Source: Fictibacillus marinisediminis | GTDB lineage: Bacteria; Bacillota; Bacilli; Bacillales; Fictibacillaceae | DNA length: 64,000 nt | Direction: 5' to 3' | Assembly: GCF_023149135.1 (NCBI RefSeq) | Contig: NZ_JAIWJX010000002.1 | Span: 1,426,001-1,490,000, forward strand | Shown here: positions 16,284-25,848 of the stretch, piece after piece | How the letters are laid out: each line of letters opens with the position of its first letter | How positions within the stretch are numbered: position 1 is the first letter of the stretch | Notes under the pieces: generated by a model | Seen by the model: only the letters and a program-made list of their open reading frames with translations | What the model was told of the DNA's origin: nothing | Databases searched by the model: none | Program-made: the position numbers and the translations under genes

Positions 16284-17750
16284 TTATTTTTTAACTTTAT
16301 AAGTACTAGCATTGCTTGTGTTCTTTGCTTTGTCGGTTGCTGTAACGGAAAGAATTGTACCTGTTTTTTGAGCTTTCATCTTCACATTAAATTTTCCGTA
16401 TTTGTCAGCAGTGTTCTTGCCAAGCGTTATCTTACCTTTCTTTACTAGAACGGTAGAGTATGCTTCTGCTGAGCCGCCTACCATTGTTGTTTTTGAGGTG
16501 ATGGCAGAAACCTTTGGAGCAGAAGGTGCTGTCTTATCAGCGACTTTAACGGAGAAAGCAGGACTAACCGCATTCAAGCTGTCTTGATAGGTTACAGATA
16601 GTATGGTTCCGGCTTTTTGTTTAGGAATAACAAGATTAAAAACACCTTTTGAGTCAGCATTTTTGGCGATGATTGTTTTGCTCCCCTTTTTGACTGTTAC
16701 CTTCATGCCCTTTGGTGCTTTACCTGAAAGACTTGTATCATTATCATCGACTGGATTGACAGAAGGCTTGGACATTGCTTTGGTAATGTAAGCTGATGAG
16801 ATATACCATGTGCCCTTTTCACCCGGAACAATTACAGGAAACCAGACAAACTGATTGATGCTCTTTGGTGTTTCATCATACTTAAAGCTGCCAGTGATCG
16901 TTAAAGGGGTATTTTTTTTTATGTATTTAGAAGAGCTTTCTGTCGTTGGAGCTTTTCTTATCTTCACGTGTGTGAATGAAGGATCATCCCAGCTAGTAAT
17001 GGCTTTATCATTCTTCTTCATTAAATATCTTGAAGCATGAAGCCTTTTGGTTATGCTGTAAGATTTTTTTATAAACTTAATATTGTCAGATTTGGTTGGA
17101 TCATATTGAAAATTATTTGTTGAGAACACTGGTTTTTGGAGGTTTGTATCCCCTAAGAAACTGTCCGCATTCAACAGAGACATTACTTTCTCCTGGTAAG
17201 CACCTGTATTCGGCTTTCCTGTTTTTTGAACAAGCGGGCTATTCATTGGTTTAATGCCATTGTAGGCCATGATTGCAAAGTACCATGATTCAAGCACACT
17301 CTTTTCTTTTGGCAGTACAGCAGGCAACTCGGAATTCTTATACTTAGAGGCAAGAAGGTTAACGCCGAAATCTATGTTGTACAGAATGCTATATTTTAGC
17401 TTTTCTAGTTTTACAGGATCATAGTTTTTCGGAACGGTAATCTGCATAATACCAATGCCATTATCATGTGAGATGACGGGCTGCCCCTTTTTATCGAACT
17501 GCTTCCATCCATTGTTTTCTTTTGAGGCAACAGCCTTCACGATCTCCGGTGGTATGCCGGCTTGGAGTGCTGCGTTTGTCAGCAAACAGTTCATATGCTG
17601 AAAACTGGGATTGGTTCCTTTTTTTAAAATGCCGAATGAGGTACATTTTTCCTGGATATCCGTCGTTTCCGCAGCATGTGCAACATTCGCAGGCCACAGA
17701 CCGATGGCGAGGCAGCCTGCCAAACCCGCTGCTAAAAGCAAAGATTTCAT
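16284..17750 (-). CDS. Secreted SLT-domain protein with SH3-like and two Ig-like domains
   Basis: 488 aa. A signal peptide covers residues 1-26 (AHA/AE cleavage). Residues about 55-190 form a lytic-transglycosylase-like domain with the probable catalytic Glu78 in ASKENNG, GIGIMQIT near 115 and FAIMAYNG near 172. An SH3-like wall-binding region with KIRKAPT follows at about 265-330. Two bacterial Ig-like repeats, each ending GTILSVT, make up the C terminus. This would cleave or bind peptidoglycan outside the cell. ATG 17750 is set by CGGAGGACAGGAA; an upstream ATG at 17801 lacks a site and would spoil the signal peptide. Confidence 0.85.
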   Translation of the reverse strand: MKSLLLAAGLAGCLAIGLWPANVAHAAETTDIQEKCTSFGILKKGTNPSFQHMNCLLTNAALQAGIPPEIVKAVASKENNGWKQFDKKGQPVISHDNGIGIMQITVPKNYDPVKLEKLKYSILYNIDFGVNLLASKYKNSELPAVLPKEKSVLESWYFAIMAYNGIKPMNSPLVQKTGKPNTGAYQEKVMSLLNADSFLGDTNLQKPVFSTNNFQYDPTKSDNIKFIKKSYSITKRLHASRYLMKKNDKAITSWDDPSFTHVKIRKAPTTESSSKYIKKNTPLTITGSFKYDETPKSINQFVWFPVIVPGEKGTWYISSAYITKAMSKPSVNPVDDNDTSLSGKAPKGMKVTVKKGSKTIIAKNADSKGVFNLVIPKQKAGTILSVTYQDSLNAVSPAFSVKVADKTAPSAPKVSAITSKTTMVGGSAEAYSTVLVKKGKITLGKNTADKYGKFNVKMKAQKTGTILSVTATDKAKNTSNASTYKVKK

Positions 17751-17904
17751 TTCCTGTCCTCCGTCTCTATTAATCTCTTTATACTCTACCATAATTTTCA
17801 AGGTTAATTGTGTAAAAAAAATTGAAGGTATTGGAATCGTGAGAAGGATACTGAGGGCTATTAAAGAATATAGTAGACAGATGTCGATAAAGGAGGCGTT
17901 TTTT

Positions 17905-17949
17905 ATGGCAAACCAAAATCAGCGTATACAAAGGAAAGATTTAGTTTAG
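17905..17949 (+). CDS. Possible 14-codon micropeptide
   Basis: MANQNQRIQRKDLV, preceded by a perfect AAAGGAGGCG at 8 bases, and 23 bases before the next gene. The strength of the ribosome binding site is the only argument; the frame is too short to judge by composition. It may be a leader peptide coupled to the hydrolase downstream. Confidence 0.3.
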   Translation: MANQNQRIQRKDLV

Positions 17950-17972
17950 TTAAAAATTGAGGAGATGATTGC

Positions 17973-18530
17973 TTGAAACAAGCCTTGCTAGTAATTGATG
18001 CGCAGCAGGAGTTGCTGGACGGAAACAAAGAAAATGAAGAAGTTTATCAAAAAGAACAGCTGATCCAAACGATAAATAACGTCATTGGTAAAGCGATGAA
18101 CTTAGATGTGCCGATCTTGTTTGTTAGAGATAAGGATGTCGCATCTGGTGAGGGAAAAGGATTTCTTGTTCATAAGGACATCAATGTGCCTGACGATTCC
18201 CCTGTTTTTGATAAGAAAGCAACCAATGCCTTTTATGGCACAGATCTGCTGGAATTTTTGAGAACGAACGAAATGAAGCATCTTGTGATTATGGGATGCA
18301 AGACAGAGCATTGCATCGATTCGGCAGTAAGGATGGCCACTGTGCAAGGATTTGATGTAACCCTTGTAAAAGAAGGGCATTCGACAACGAATTCAAAAAC
18401 GCTGAACGCCGACCAGATCATTGCCCACCACAATGAGATCCTTCACGGTCATTACAATGTCGATCACTTTTCCATCGTAAGAAGTGCTGACGAAGATGTG
18501 TTTAAACCTATACATGACAACTACCGATAA
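17973..18530 (+). CDS. Isochorismatase-family cysteine hydrolase
   Basis: 185 aa, single-domain. Catalytic features: Asp9 in LVIDAQQELL, a lysine around residue 75 (FDKKATNAF) and the nucleophile Cys in KTEHCIDSA at about 114. Members hydrolyse amides such as nicotinamide, ureidoacrylate or N-carbamoylsarcosine; the substrate here is open. TTG 17973 follows GAGGAGATGATTGC. It is not related by position to the purine-island hydrolase at 40771, to which it is only distantly similar. Confidence 0.82.
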   Translation: MKQALLVIDAQQELLDGNKENEEVYQKEQLIQTINNVIGKAMNLDVPILFVRDKDVASGEGKGFLVHKDINVPDDSPVFDKKATNAFYGTDLLEFLRTNEMKHLVIMGCKTEHCIDSAVRMATVQGFDVTLVKEGHSTTNSKTLNADQIIAHHNEILHGHYNVDHFSIVRSADEDVFKPIHDNYR

Positions 18531-18546
18531 GCTTTAGCTGAAACGA

Positions 18547-18574
18547 GGAGACCTTATTTACAGGGTCTCCTTTT
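18547..18574 (+). terminator. Terminator of the hydrolase gene
   Basis: GGAGACC pairs with GGTCTCC around ten bases, followed by TTTTG, 17 bases after the stop. Confidence 0.85.
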
Positions 18575-18867
18575 GTTTGAACTTTCTTAATACAACTTTT
18601 GATGTACCTCGCAGAGTATCATCACTGACTGATGCTTGAAAGAGACCCTCAAGTCTTTTTCTACGAAAGAGGGTGGGATAGCTTTTCAAATGGCTATTCA
18701 ATCCCATCCTAACCAAATAGTGTGTGTGGACCCCATTGATTAACTGAAATTTCCATATTAAGAAAGTCTTAAGATTTATGCTCGCAGATTGTTAAGATTT
18801 ACAGGTTAAGATACAGGTAATCCCAAAAAAGGAACATGATATAATTTTGAAAGGAGTGTGAGAAACC
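18575..18867. other. Intergenic region upstream of the two-component system
   Basis: No gene seen. An imperfect hairpin built on GGTGGGAT and ATCCCATCC lies at about 18670-18715. The last 100 bases carry three TTAAGAT elements annotated separately. Confidence 0.55.
18769..18813 (+). promoter_or_regulatory. Three direct TTAAGAT repeats before the response regulator gene
   Basis: TTAAGATTTA at 18769, TTAAGATTTACAGG at 18792 and TTAAGATACAGG at 18806. OmpR-type regulators bind head-to-tail repeats of this sort, so autoregulation by the product of the next gene is likely. The spacings (23 and 14 bases) are not the uniform 10-11 of classical PhoB boxes. Confidence 0.5.
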
Positions 18868-19560
18868 ATGGGCGAATTCACAGTGCTGATTGTAGATGAT
18901 GAAAAAGAAATACGCGATGCGATAGAAATTTATTTGAAGAATGAAAAGATGACGGTTATCCAGGCGGCAGATGGCCTGGAAGCAATAGAAAAGCTTAATG
19001 AAAAAGCCATTCATTTAATCATACTGGACATTATGATGCCGCGGCTTGATGGCATAGCAGCAACCTTTAAAATAAGGGAACAGAAAAATATCCCCATTAT
19101 CATGCTGAGTGCCAAAAGTGAAGATACCGATAAAATCCTCGGTCTTCAGATCGGAGCTGATGATTATATGACAAAGCCTTTTAATCCGATTGAGCTGATC
19201 GCCAGAGTGAAATCACAGCTTCGAAGGTACATGACATTGGGAAATTATGAAGGCAAAAGTAATGTTATCAACCTAAATGGGCTTACGCTTGATAAAGAAG
19301 CAAGGGAAGTCGCGGTTCTTGGGGAAGCAGTAAAGCTGACCCCTATTGAGTACAAGATTGTAGAGCTATTAATGTCCCATTCTGGAAGAGTGTTTTCCAT
19401 TCATGATATTTATGAGCGGGTGTGGCAGGAGCCTTGCTACAATGCAGAAAATACGGTCGCCGTACATATTCGGAAGATCAGGGAAAAGATCGAAATCGAT
19501 CCGAAAAATCCAAGATATTTAAAGGTGGTATGGGGTATTGGATACAAGATGGAAAAGTAA
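18868..19560 (+). CDS. OmpR-family response regulator
   Basis: 230 aa. Receiver domain at residues 1-115 with acidic pair DDE at 11-13, phospho-acceptor Asp in LDIMMP at about 53, and TKPF near 102. Then a winged-helix DNA-binding domain (about 130-230) with LTPIEYKIVELLMSHSGRVF and AVHIRKIREKIE. AAAGGAGTGTG precedes ATG 18868. The downstream kinase gene starts inside its last codons, so it is a cognate pair. The target is likely its own promoter, among others. Confidence 0.95.
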   Translation: MGEFTVLIVDDEKEIRDAIEIYLKNEKMTVIQAADGLEAIEKLNEKAIHLIILDIMMPRLDGIAATFKIREQKNIPIIMLSAKSEDTDKILGLQIGADDYMTKPFNPIELIARVKSQLRRYMTLGNYEGKSNVINLNGLTLDKEAREVAVLGEAVKLTPIEYKIVELLMSHSGRVFSIHDIYERVWQEPCYNAENTVAVHIRKIREKIEIDPKNPRYLKVVWGIGYKMEK

Positions 19561-21769
19561 ACTTGGCCAGGTGGCCTGGGTGATACTATTTACGATAGGA
19601 TTGAGCGGTACGCTGGCATTTCTGAATCATTGGGATTCTTATATGGGAAAAAGTTATTTTGAAACAGATGAATTTAAGGGTGAGTTCGAAACCTTTCTAG
19701 GCTACCTTCATATTTATGAGGTGAGTAACCTGACCAGTGAGGAGCTCAAGGGTAAAATTACAGTTTCCAAAGAGGAAATAAAGGAATACCGATACAGAAA
19801 TGGTGACTTATCGGAGCAAATTTCAACCATTCAAAACCAGTTCAGACCCCAGCTTGAAGAAGCCAACACGAACCATGATAAAAAGCTGGAATCATATTTT
19901 AAAAAACAAAGAGATAAAAAGATTGAAGACATTCAAAAGAACTTTGAAAGCGATAAGTATGTTAAGCAAAAAGTAACGAAAGAAAAAGAAGAGCAAATCG
20001 ATCAATTTATTGAAAATAAGAAAGCTGTTCAACAAGAATTCCAGCAGTGGCAATCTTCTTTTGAATATTATTTGCAAAACAATGAAACAGCAGAAGTTTT
20101 TACAAATTTAACAGCGGCTAATAAAGAAGATGCATACAAACAGCTGGAAAGCAGGAATATGCTGTACCTTCAAAATTATACTGGCGAAAAAAATAGCTAC
20201 TTGTCCATTTCTGATTTTTCGCCTTCTTTAGATGATGAGGGGGATTCACAACAAGCAGCCATGGGAATTCTTGCAGATGATCATTCTGTTCTAGAAGGGA
20301 AAATTGGTGTCCCGAAGGCTTTGCCAGCCGACAGCATGATAAATAATCAGTACAAAATGTTCAAAAAAAACCAGCTTTTCTTTTTCCTTTTTAGTGCGGC
20401 AGGGCTGATCGCTTTATGTGTCAGTATTTGGCTGGCAAAAAAACATCAGCTGCTGCTGTTAATCGCTCACTCATCTTATATAACTCTTTATAAAAAAATA
20501 CCTGTTGATCTAAAAATAGGCTGTATGATTATTTCTGCTATTGCGTTCTTTATCTCACTTGGGGTTGCGACTGATTACAATATTTATGGAACCTATGCCA
20601 GCATGATTGATGATACGGTCATCACTATTGGATTCGCAAGCTTTATTACTGGATTGACCCTCATCCAGCTGATCTGGCTCATTTCCGAGTGGAAAGAAAA
20701 CGATTGGACTAAAGGATATTGGAAAACATCTTTAACCTATCGTTTCTGGCATGATTTAGAGAAGTTCTTCCATTTTCGAAGTCTTGCTTTTCAATACTTG
20801 ATCTTACTAATCGTCATTTTCGCATCCGGATTTGGGGTAGGCTTTGTTTTATATCATGTTCAGCTGGTCGGTTTATATCTTGTTCTATTTATGGTCGTAA
20901 CGGTTCCGATTTTGATGTTCTCGCTGAAAAAGATCTCTTATTTCAACAGAATCATCCTCCATTCAAGCGAGCTTGCGGCAGGGAACATGGAGCCGGATTT
21001 AAAAGCGAAAGGGAGTTCTGCTCTGGCAGGTTTGGCCCGAAATATCAATACGCTGAAACATGGAGTTAAGTCTCTCCAAAAATCGGAGGCAAAGAGTGAA
21101 CGGCTTAAAACAGAACTGATTACAAATGTAAGCCACGATCTCAGGACCCCTCTGACTTCCATTATTACGTATACAGAGCTTTTAAAGACCCCTGATCTAG
21201 ATGGAGAGAGCAGGGAAGCCTACGTGCAGATCATTGATAAAAAGTCAAAACGGTTAAAGGTTTTGATAGAAGATCTGTTTGAAGCTTCCAAGATGGCAAG
21301 CGGAAGTATTGAACTTGTGAAGGCTAGAGTGGATATCGTTCAGCTACTGCAGCAGGCCTTGGCTGAGTACGATGAAGCGATTGAACAATCAACGCTCCAA
21401 ATCAGGATGTCTGCTTCCGAACAGCCGATTGATGCGTATGTTGATGGACAGAAAATTTGGCGGGTTTTTGATAATTTGATTGGAAATATCCTTAAATATT
21501 CTCTTGAGAACACGCGGGTGTATATAGCGGTTGAAAAAAGGCAGGATTTAGCCGTTCTTTCCTTTAAGAATGTCTCGAAATATGAATTGGGAGGCAACAC
21601 AGAAGAATTGTTTGAACGATTCAAGCGCGGAGATACCTCCCGTCATACAGAAGGCTCTGGACTGGGGCTGGCGATTGCAAAATCCATTATTGATCTTCAC
21701 GAGGGCAGCATGGACGTTGAAGCAGACGGCGATCTTTTCAAAGTAAACATTGAACTTGATTTAGCATAA
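19538..21769 (+). CDS. Membrane sensor histidine kinase with coiled-coil ectodomain
   Basis: 743 aa. One N-terminal helix (about 12-30), then an extracytoplasmic region of about 250 residues that is lysine/glutamate-rich and predicted helical (about 90-175). A set of five membrane helices follows (about 280-460), then a kinase core: H box NVSHDLRTPLTS at about 530, N box FDNLIGNILKY at about 646, and G box GSGLGLAIAKS at about 706. TTG 19538 is the only credible start (AAAGGTGG before it) and overlaps the regulator gene by 23 bases. The large charged ectodomain may sense envelope or cation stress; ligand unknown. Confidence 0.9.
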   Translation: MDTRWKSKLGQVAWVILFTIGLSGTLAFLNHWDSYMGKSYFETDEFKGEFETFLGYLHIYEVSNLTSEELKGKITVSKEEIKEYRYRNGDLSEQISTIQNQFRPQLEEANTNHDKKLESYFKKQRDKKIEDIQKNFESDKYVKQKVTKEKEEQIDQFIENKKAVQQEFQQWQSSFEYYLQNNETAEVFTNLTAANKEDAYKQLESRNMLYLQNYTGEKNSYLSISDFSPSLDDEGDSQQAAMGILADDHSVLEGKIGVPKALPADSMINNQYKMFKKNQLFFFLFSAAGLIALCVSIWLAKKHQLLLLIAHSSYITLYKKIPVDLKIGCMIISAIAFFISLGVATDYNIYGTYASMIDDTVITIGFASFITGLTLIQLIWLISEWKENDWTKGYWKTSLTYRFWHDLEKFFHFRSLAFQYLILLIVIFASGFGVGFVLYHVQLVGLYLVLFMVVTVPILMFSLKKISYFNRIILHSSELAAGNMEPDLKAKGSSALAGLARNINTLKHGVKSLQKSEAKSERLKTELITNVSHDLRTPLTSIITYTELLKTPDLDGESREAYVQIIDKKSKRLKVLIEDLFEASKMASGSIELVKARVDIVQLLQQALAEYDEAIEQSTLQIRMSASEQPIDAYVDGQKIWRVFDNLIGNILKYSLENTRVYIAVEKRQDLAVLSFKNVSKYELGGNTEELFERFKRGDTSRHTEGSGLGLAIAKSIIDLHEGSMDVEADGDLFKVNIELDLA

Positions 21770-21952
21770 AGAAAGAGGGCCTTTTTAATTAAAGTCTTTA
21801 TGTAACCCCTCATGTTAAAGATTCAAACAAAACCTGCAGGAAGAAGAGAAGTTTGTTATGGTAAGGAGAGAAAAATAAATAAATCTTTTGTTTACTTTTT
21901 TGAAGGGTTTTGTTTTATTATAGGAATAGACTGAATGTAAGAGGTATATCAT

Positions 21953-22894
21953 ATGCTAAATGTTTATTACACTGACAGTGCCAATCAAATGACAGAGATG
22001 GAAGATATCAAAAAAGGGTGCTGGATTAACTTGATTGCACCTACCAATGAAGAAATCAATTTGGTTGTAGAAAAAATTGGAATTGATCCGGATTTTTTAC
22101 GAGATGCCTTGGATGAAGAAGAACGGTCCAGGGTTGAAAAAGAAGGAAACACCGTGAGCGTTATCGTAGACCTTCCAATTCTTGTTTCTGATGAAAATGG
22201 AATACAGTACGATACGTTTCCGCTTGCCATGATTTCAACTGATTCTCACTTTATTACCGTTTGTCTTAGGGAGAACCCTATTCTGGAGTTGTTTGCGAAA
22301 CATAAAGTCAAGAATTTTTATACCTATAAGAAAACCCGCTTTGTCTTTCAGCTGCTTCAAATGATCGCAACTTACTATTTGCGGTACCTGCGCCAGATTA
22401 ACCGGAAAACGGAGCAGATCGAAAATGAACTGAGAGAATCATTGAAGAATGAAGATTTATTTGAGCTGCTCAGACTTGAAAAGTCCCTAGTTTATTTTGC
22501 CACCTCACTTAAGTCGAATGATGCTGTGCTTGAGAAGTTATTGAAAGTCAGCTATCTGAAGATGTATGAAGAGGATAAGGATCTTCTTGAGGACGTTATT
22601 ATTGAAAATAAACAGGCGATTGAGATGAGCCTGATTTATCGAAATATCTTGAAAAGCTTAATGGATGCTTTTTCTTCGGTTATTTCGAATAACCTGAACG
22701 TGGAGATGCGGTTCTTAACTTCCATTACAATCATTCTCGCTCTTCCCACCATGGTCGCGAGCTTTTATGGCATGAATATTCCTTTGCCGTTTCAAAAGTA
22801 TCCCCATGCATTTTTCGTAAGTCTATGCTTGGCGTTTACACTTTCAGGCCTCGTCTCCTTTATTTTTTGGAAAAAACGTTTCTTTCGCAAATAA
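21953..22894 (+). CDS. corA: CorA-family magnesium/divalent cation transporter
   Basis: 313 aa. Large cytoplasmic N-terminal part with helical stalk, then two C-terminal membrane helices. The channel signature YGMN is in SFYGMNIPLP after the first helix. TIGR-type CorA proteins form pentameric Mg2+/Co2+ channels in the inner membrane. ATG 21953 follows TAAGAGGT. Followed by its own terminator; it lies alone. The nearby sensor kinase is a separate unit. Confidence 0.93.
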   Translation: MLNVYYTDSANQMTEMEDIKKGCWINLIAPTNEEINLVVEKIGIDPDFLRDALDEEERSRVEKEGNTVSVIVDLPILVSDENGIQYDTFPLAMISTDSHFITVCLRENPILELFAKHKVKNFYTYKKTRFVFQLLQMIATYYLRYLRQINRKTEQIENELRESLKNEDLFELLRLEKSLVYFATSLKSNDAVLEKLLKVSYLKMYEEDKDLLEDVIIENKQAIEMSLIYRNILKSLMDAFSSVISNNLNVEMRFLTSITIILALPTMVASFYGMNIPLPFQKYPHAFFVSLCLAFTLSGLVSFIFWKKRFFRK

Positions 22895-22906
22895 AAGATT
22901 ATGGAT

Positions 22907-22942
22907 AAAAAAGGTATCTCCTATTATAGGAGGTCCTTTTTA
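22907..22942 (+). terminator. Terminator after corA
   Basis: CTCCTAT and ATAGGAG pair directly, extended by AAAAAGG and CCTTTTT. Confidence 0.85.
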
Positions 22943-22952
22943 CATTTTTGAA

Positions 22953-22966
22953 AGAAAACGCTTTCT
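22953..22966. promoter_or_regulatory. Catabolite-responsive-element-like palindrome
   Basis: AGAAAACGCTTTCT matches the central part of the CcpA-binding cre consensus (TGNAANCGNTNNCA) with only the outermost bases differing. It lies about 30 bases upstream of a putative promoter (TTTACA 22984, TAAAAT 23008) for the pantothenate kinase gene. Confidence 0.45.
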
Positions 22967-23119
22967 TATTTAAGTCGTTTGGGTTTACAATCAGGTTATC
23001 TTATCTTTAAAATTGTGTTAACATTGTAAAGCGATAGAAAGAACTTTTAAATGTATGAGTATCCTATGACCGTTTATATAGAATATTAAACATAGTGATC
23101 CAAAAAGGAGATGCCAGCA

Positions 23120-24082
23120 ATGAGCCAGATGATGTTAGAGAATGAGTCGCTCTCGCCTTATCTTTCTTTTTCAAGAAACGAGTGGGCGAGCCTGTATTCG
23201 GCCGATATACAGCCGTTAACGGAGTGGGAGATATCGGAGCTTCAGGGAATCAACGAAAACGTTTCTCTAGATGAGGTGTCCTCCATCTATTTGCCGCTTT
23301 GCCGGCTGCTGAACCTGTATGTCACATCCTCACAGCAGCTGCATCAGCAGTCCAATGCTTTTTTGAGAAAACAAATAAAAAAGCCGCCATTCATTATAGG
23401 GATTGCGGGGAGCGTAGCCGTCGGAAAAAGCACGACATCAAGAATCATTCAGGCGCTTCTTTCAAGGTGGCCGAATACACCGAAAGTCGAGCTCGTAACG
23501 ACGGATGGCTTTTTATTTCCCAATGCTGTCCTGGAGCAAAAGGGGCTTATGGGGCGGAAGGGATTTCCGGAGAGCTATGATCTTAAAGGTCTTATTCATT
23601 TTTTATCCGAACTAAAATCAGGCAAGCGAGCCGTTGAGGCTCCAATTTATTCCCACTTGGAATATGATATTTTGCCTGACCGGGTACAGACGATATCAGA
23701 GCCTGATATTGTTATTGTGGAGGGAATAAACGTCCTGCAGGTTCCGAAACAAAAACGGAATAAGCAAACACCGCAGATTTTTGTCTCTGACTTTTTTGAT
23801 TTTTCCCTTTATGTTGATGCGGACGAAGAAGAGATCAAGAAATGGTATGTTGAGCGATTTAAAATTCTAAGAAACACAGCATTCCAAAGCCCGGTCTCGT
23901 ATTTCCATCGGTATGCTGATTTAAAAGATGATGATGCCATCCAGTTCGCGTTGAATATTTGGAACACCATCAATGGATTAAACTTGCGTGAAAACATTCT
24001 TCCTACGAAGTACAGGGCTCATTTGATTTTAGAAAAAGAAAAAAATCATTCAGTTTCCGGCATTAAAATGCGGAAGATGTAA
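23120..24082 (+). CDS. coaA: Type I pantothenate kinase
   Basis: First step of coenzyme A synthesis: ATP-dependent phosphorylation of pantothenate. 320 aa. P-loop [15 protein letters not shown] at about residues 94-108, TTDGFLFPN at about 128 and IVEGINVLQ near 200 are diagnostic of the prokaryotic type I enzyme, which is usually inhibited by CoA. ATG 23120 is chosen since AAAAAGGAG lies 9 bases before it; ATG 23111 touches that site. Many bacilli carry type III CoaX instead or in addition. Confidence 0.95.
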   Translation: MSQMMLENESLSPYLSFSRNEWASLYSADIQPLTEWEISELQGINENVSLDEVSSIYLPLCRLLNLYVTSSQQLHQQSNAFLRKQIKKPPFIIGIAGSVAVGKSTTSRIIQALLSRWPNTPKVELVTTDGFLFPNAVLEQKGLMGRKGFPESYDLKGLIHFLSELKSGKRAVEAPIYSHLEYDILPDRVQTISEPDIVIVEGINVLQVPKQKRNKQTPQIFVSDFFDFSLYVDADEEEIKKWYVERFKILRNTAFQSPVSYFHRYADLKDDDAIQFALNIWNTINGLNLRENILPTKYRAHLILEKEKNHSVSGIKMRKM

Positions 24083-24162
24083 TGGATGAACGATGTATTG
24101 AAACAGCAGGTAAAAGAAAGCGGCAGTGAACAAAAAGCTTAAAAAACCTGATGAAATTTAAG

Positions 24163-24192
24163 GCGCATGGTGAAAAACCATGCGTTTTTTTT
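24163..24192 (+). terminator. Terminator after coaA
   Basis: CGCATGG and CCATGCG pair around TGAAAAA, followed by eight T. Confidence 0.9.
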
Positions 24193-24285
24193 ATTAGGCA
24201 AAAGATCAAGATCATGGATCCTCTAGTTTGAAAGCTTGAATAATAGGTAAAAGATAAGAGTACATACAGAAGGAGTGGAGTAGCC

Positions 24286-25074
24286 TTGAAATTAAAAACA
24301 GCAAACCTTAGATCTGTAAAAATGTCCTATATCGATGAGGGTAAAGGAGATCCAATGGTGTTGCTTCATGGATTTTGCGGCAGCCATCAGTATTGGGAGG
24401 AAGTCATTCCTGAGCTGGTAAAGGATTATAGAGTGATCGCTCCCGATTTGCGAGGTCATGGGAAATCATCGATAAGTGAATCAGCGTGCGCGGTAGAAGA
24501 TCTTTCCGAAGATATTAAAGATTTACTCCAGCATCTAGGGCTAGAAAAGGTAACGATGTTTGGCCATTCTTTAGGAGGATATATCACATTAGCTTTTGCA
24601 GACCATCAAAGTAACAGGCTGAATGGTTTTTCACTTATTCATTCAACTGCTTTTCCTGATGATGAAGCAGGCAGGAAGGGGAGAGACGAGAAGATTGCCC
24701 AGATTAAAGAAGTTGGAATGGATGGGGTCATCGATCAGCTCGTTCCGAAACTTTTCGCTGCTGGAACTCAACAGAAAAGCAGAATAAACAGAGCGAAGGA
24801 TATTGGCTATGATACTCCTGCAGAAGGAGCCATATGTGCACTGGTTGCGATGAAGAACCGCCCAAACCGGAATGATGTCATTCAATCAGCAAAAATGCCG
24901 GTTCTCCTGGTGGCAGGCGACAGTGATCAAGTTATTCCTTCTGAAAAAACCTTTTCAGTTTCCGGTGAGATGATTACACAGATCCTTTTAAAGGAAACCG
25001 GCCATATGGGAATGTACGAATCTCCACATGAGCTTATTAAAGAAATAAAATCTTTTATGAAAAAAGTAAAATAA
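24286..25074 (+). CDS. Alpha/beta hydrolase
   Basis: 262 aa. Oxyanion motif LHGFCGSH near residue 26, nucleophile Ser in GHSLGG at about 94, acid in AGDSDQVIP at about 211 and His in TGHMGMYE at about 239, so a complete triad. TTG 24286 follows AAGGAGTGGAG. Similar to general esterase/lactonase-like enzymes of Bacillus; substrate unknown. Single gene, sharing a bidirectional terminator with the cold-shock gene. Confidence 0.88.
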   Translation: MKLKTANLRSVKMSYIDEGKGDPMVLLHGFCGSHQYWEEVIPELVKDYRVIAPDLRGHGKSSISESACAVEDLSEDIKDLLQHLGLEKVTMFGHSLGGYITLAFADHQSNRLNGFSLIHSTAFPDDEAGRKGRDEKIAQIKEVGMDGVIDQLVPKLFAAGTQQKSRINRAKDIGYDTPAEGAICALVAMKNRPNRNDVIQSAKMPVLLVAGDSDQVIPSEKTFSVSGEMITQILLKETGHMGMYESPHELIKEIKSFMKKVK

Positions 25075-25105
25075 AAAAAAGACTCCTGAAATCAGGAGTC
25101 TTTTA
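25075..25105. terminator. Bidirectional terminator
   Basis: GACTCCTGA pairs with TCAGGAGTC, flanked by A and T runs, between convergent genes. Confidence 0.92.
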
Positions 25106-25114
25106 TAGTCACAC

Positions 25115-25312
25115 TTACTTTTGAACGTTAGCAGCTTGAGGTCCGCGAGCACCTTCAGTGATTTCAAAAGTTACATCTTGACCTTCTTCAAGAGATTTGA
25201 AACCGTCGCCTTGAATTGCAGAGAAGTGTACGAATACATCGTCTTGGCCTTCAACTTCGATGAAGCCGAAACCTTTTTCTGCGTTAAACCATTTAACTTT
25301 ACCTTGTAACAT
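25115..25312 (-). CDS. Cold-shock protein (CspA family)
   Basis: 65 aa, a single cold-shock domain. RNP1 KGFGFIEV and RNP2 VFVHFSAI are intact, with the aromatic residues that stack on single-stranded RNA. Starts [28 protein letters not shown] sets ATG 25312. Acts as RNA chaperone during cold and stationary phase. A promoter about 115 bases upstream leaves the long untranslated leader that is typical of csp genes. Confidence 0.97.
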   Translation of the reverse strand: MLQGKVKWFNAEKGFGFIEVEGQDDVFVHFSAIQGDGFKSLEEGQDVTFEITEGARGPQAANVQK

Positions 25313-25427
25313 ATGATGTTCCTCCTGTGTGGATAATCCCACGATTTATTACTATTCCTGCTCAAATATCATTCAAGACGCAAACCGCTGCGAAGAAGTC
25401 ATGTACCGAACAAAAATAACTGTTATC

Positions 25428-25456
25428 ACTGTAACATGGTTTAAACTTTTTATCAA
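25428..25456 (-). promoter_or_regulatory. Promoter of the cold-shock gene
   Basis: On the minus strand TTGATA, 17-base spacer, TACAGT. It gives a leader of about 105 bases. Confidence 0.6.
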
Positions 25457-25533
25457 GCAAGTTAAGGATTTATTCACTTTTTTATTTAAAATATAAGGAA
25501 ATGGGGAATAGGAGTGCTAAGGAGGCTGAGATC

Positions 25534-25848
25534 ATGAAGGCACAAGGATATTTGATATTCGGTTTACTTTTTGCCCTGTTGATCGCCGTTTTTGCCGTAG
25601 TAAATGGCAATGATGTAGAATTTAATTATATTTTTGGAACGGTAAAATGGCCGCTTGTCCTTATTATTTTAGGATCGGCTGCCTTTGGCGGATTGACCGT
25701 CGGCTTTTTTGGCATCTTAAAGGTGGTTCAGTTGAGAAAAAAGGTGAGACGTCTTGAACATGATCTGAAAAAGCATGAAACCATGCAAAGAGAAGTAGTT
25801 TTGGATAAAGAGAGAGGCGTAGAAGAACAAAGCCAGACTCCAGGTTAA
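25534..25848 (+). CDS. LapA-domain (DUF1049) small membrane protein
   Basis: 104 aa. Two N-terminal membrane helices (about 4-22 and 41-64) separated by NGNDVEFNYIFGTVKWPL, the LapA/DUF1049 pattern, followed by a charged coiled-coil tail. ATG 25534 is set by AAGGAGGCTGAGATC. LapA proteins of Gram-negatives assist lipopolysaccharide assembly; in bacilli the role is unknown, and lipid or envelope homeostasis is a guess. Confidence 0.85.
   Translation: MKAQGYLIFGLLFALLIAVFAVVNGNDVEFNYIFGTVKWPLVLIILGSAAFGGLTVGFFGILKVVQLRKKVRRLEHDLKKHETMQREVVLDKERGVEEQSQTPG

Noticed and set aside
24086..24141. Short frames after coaA
   Set aside because: Two overlapping frames of 15-18 codons lack ribosome sites and sit just before the terminator; probably 3' untranslated sequence.
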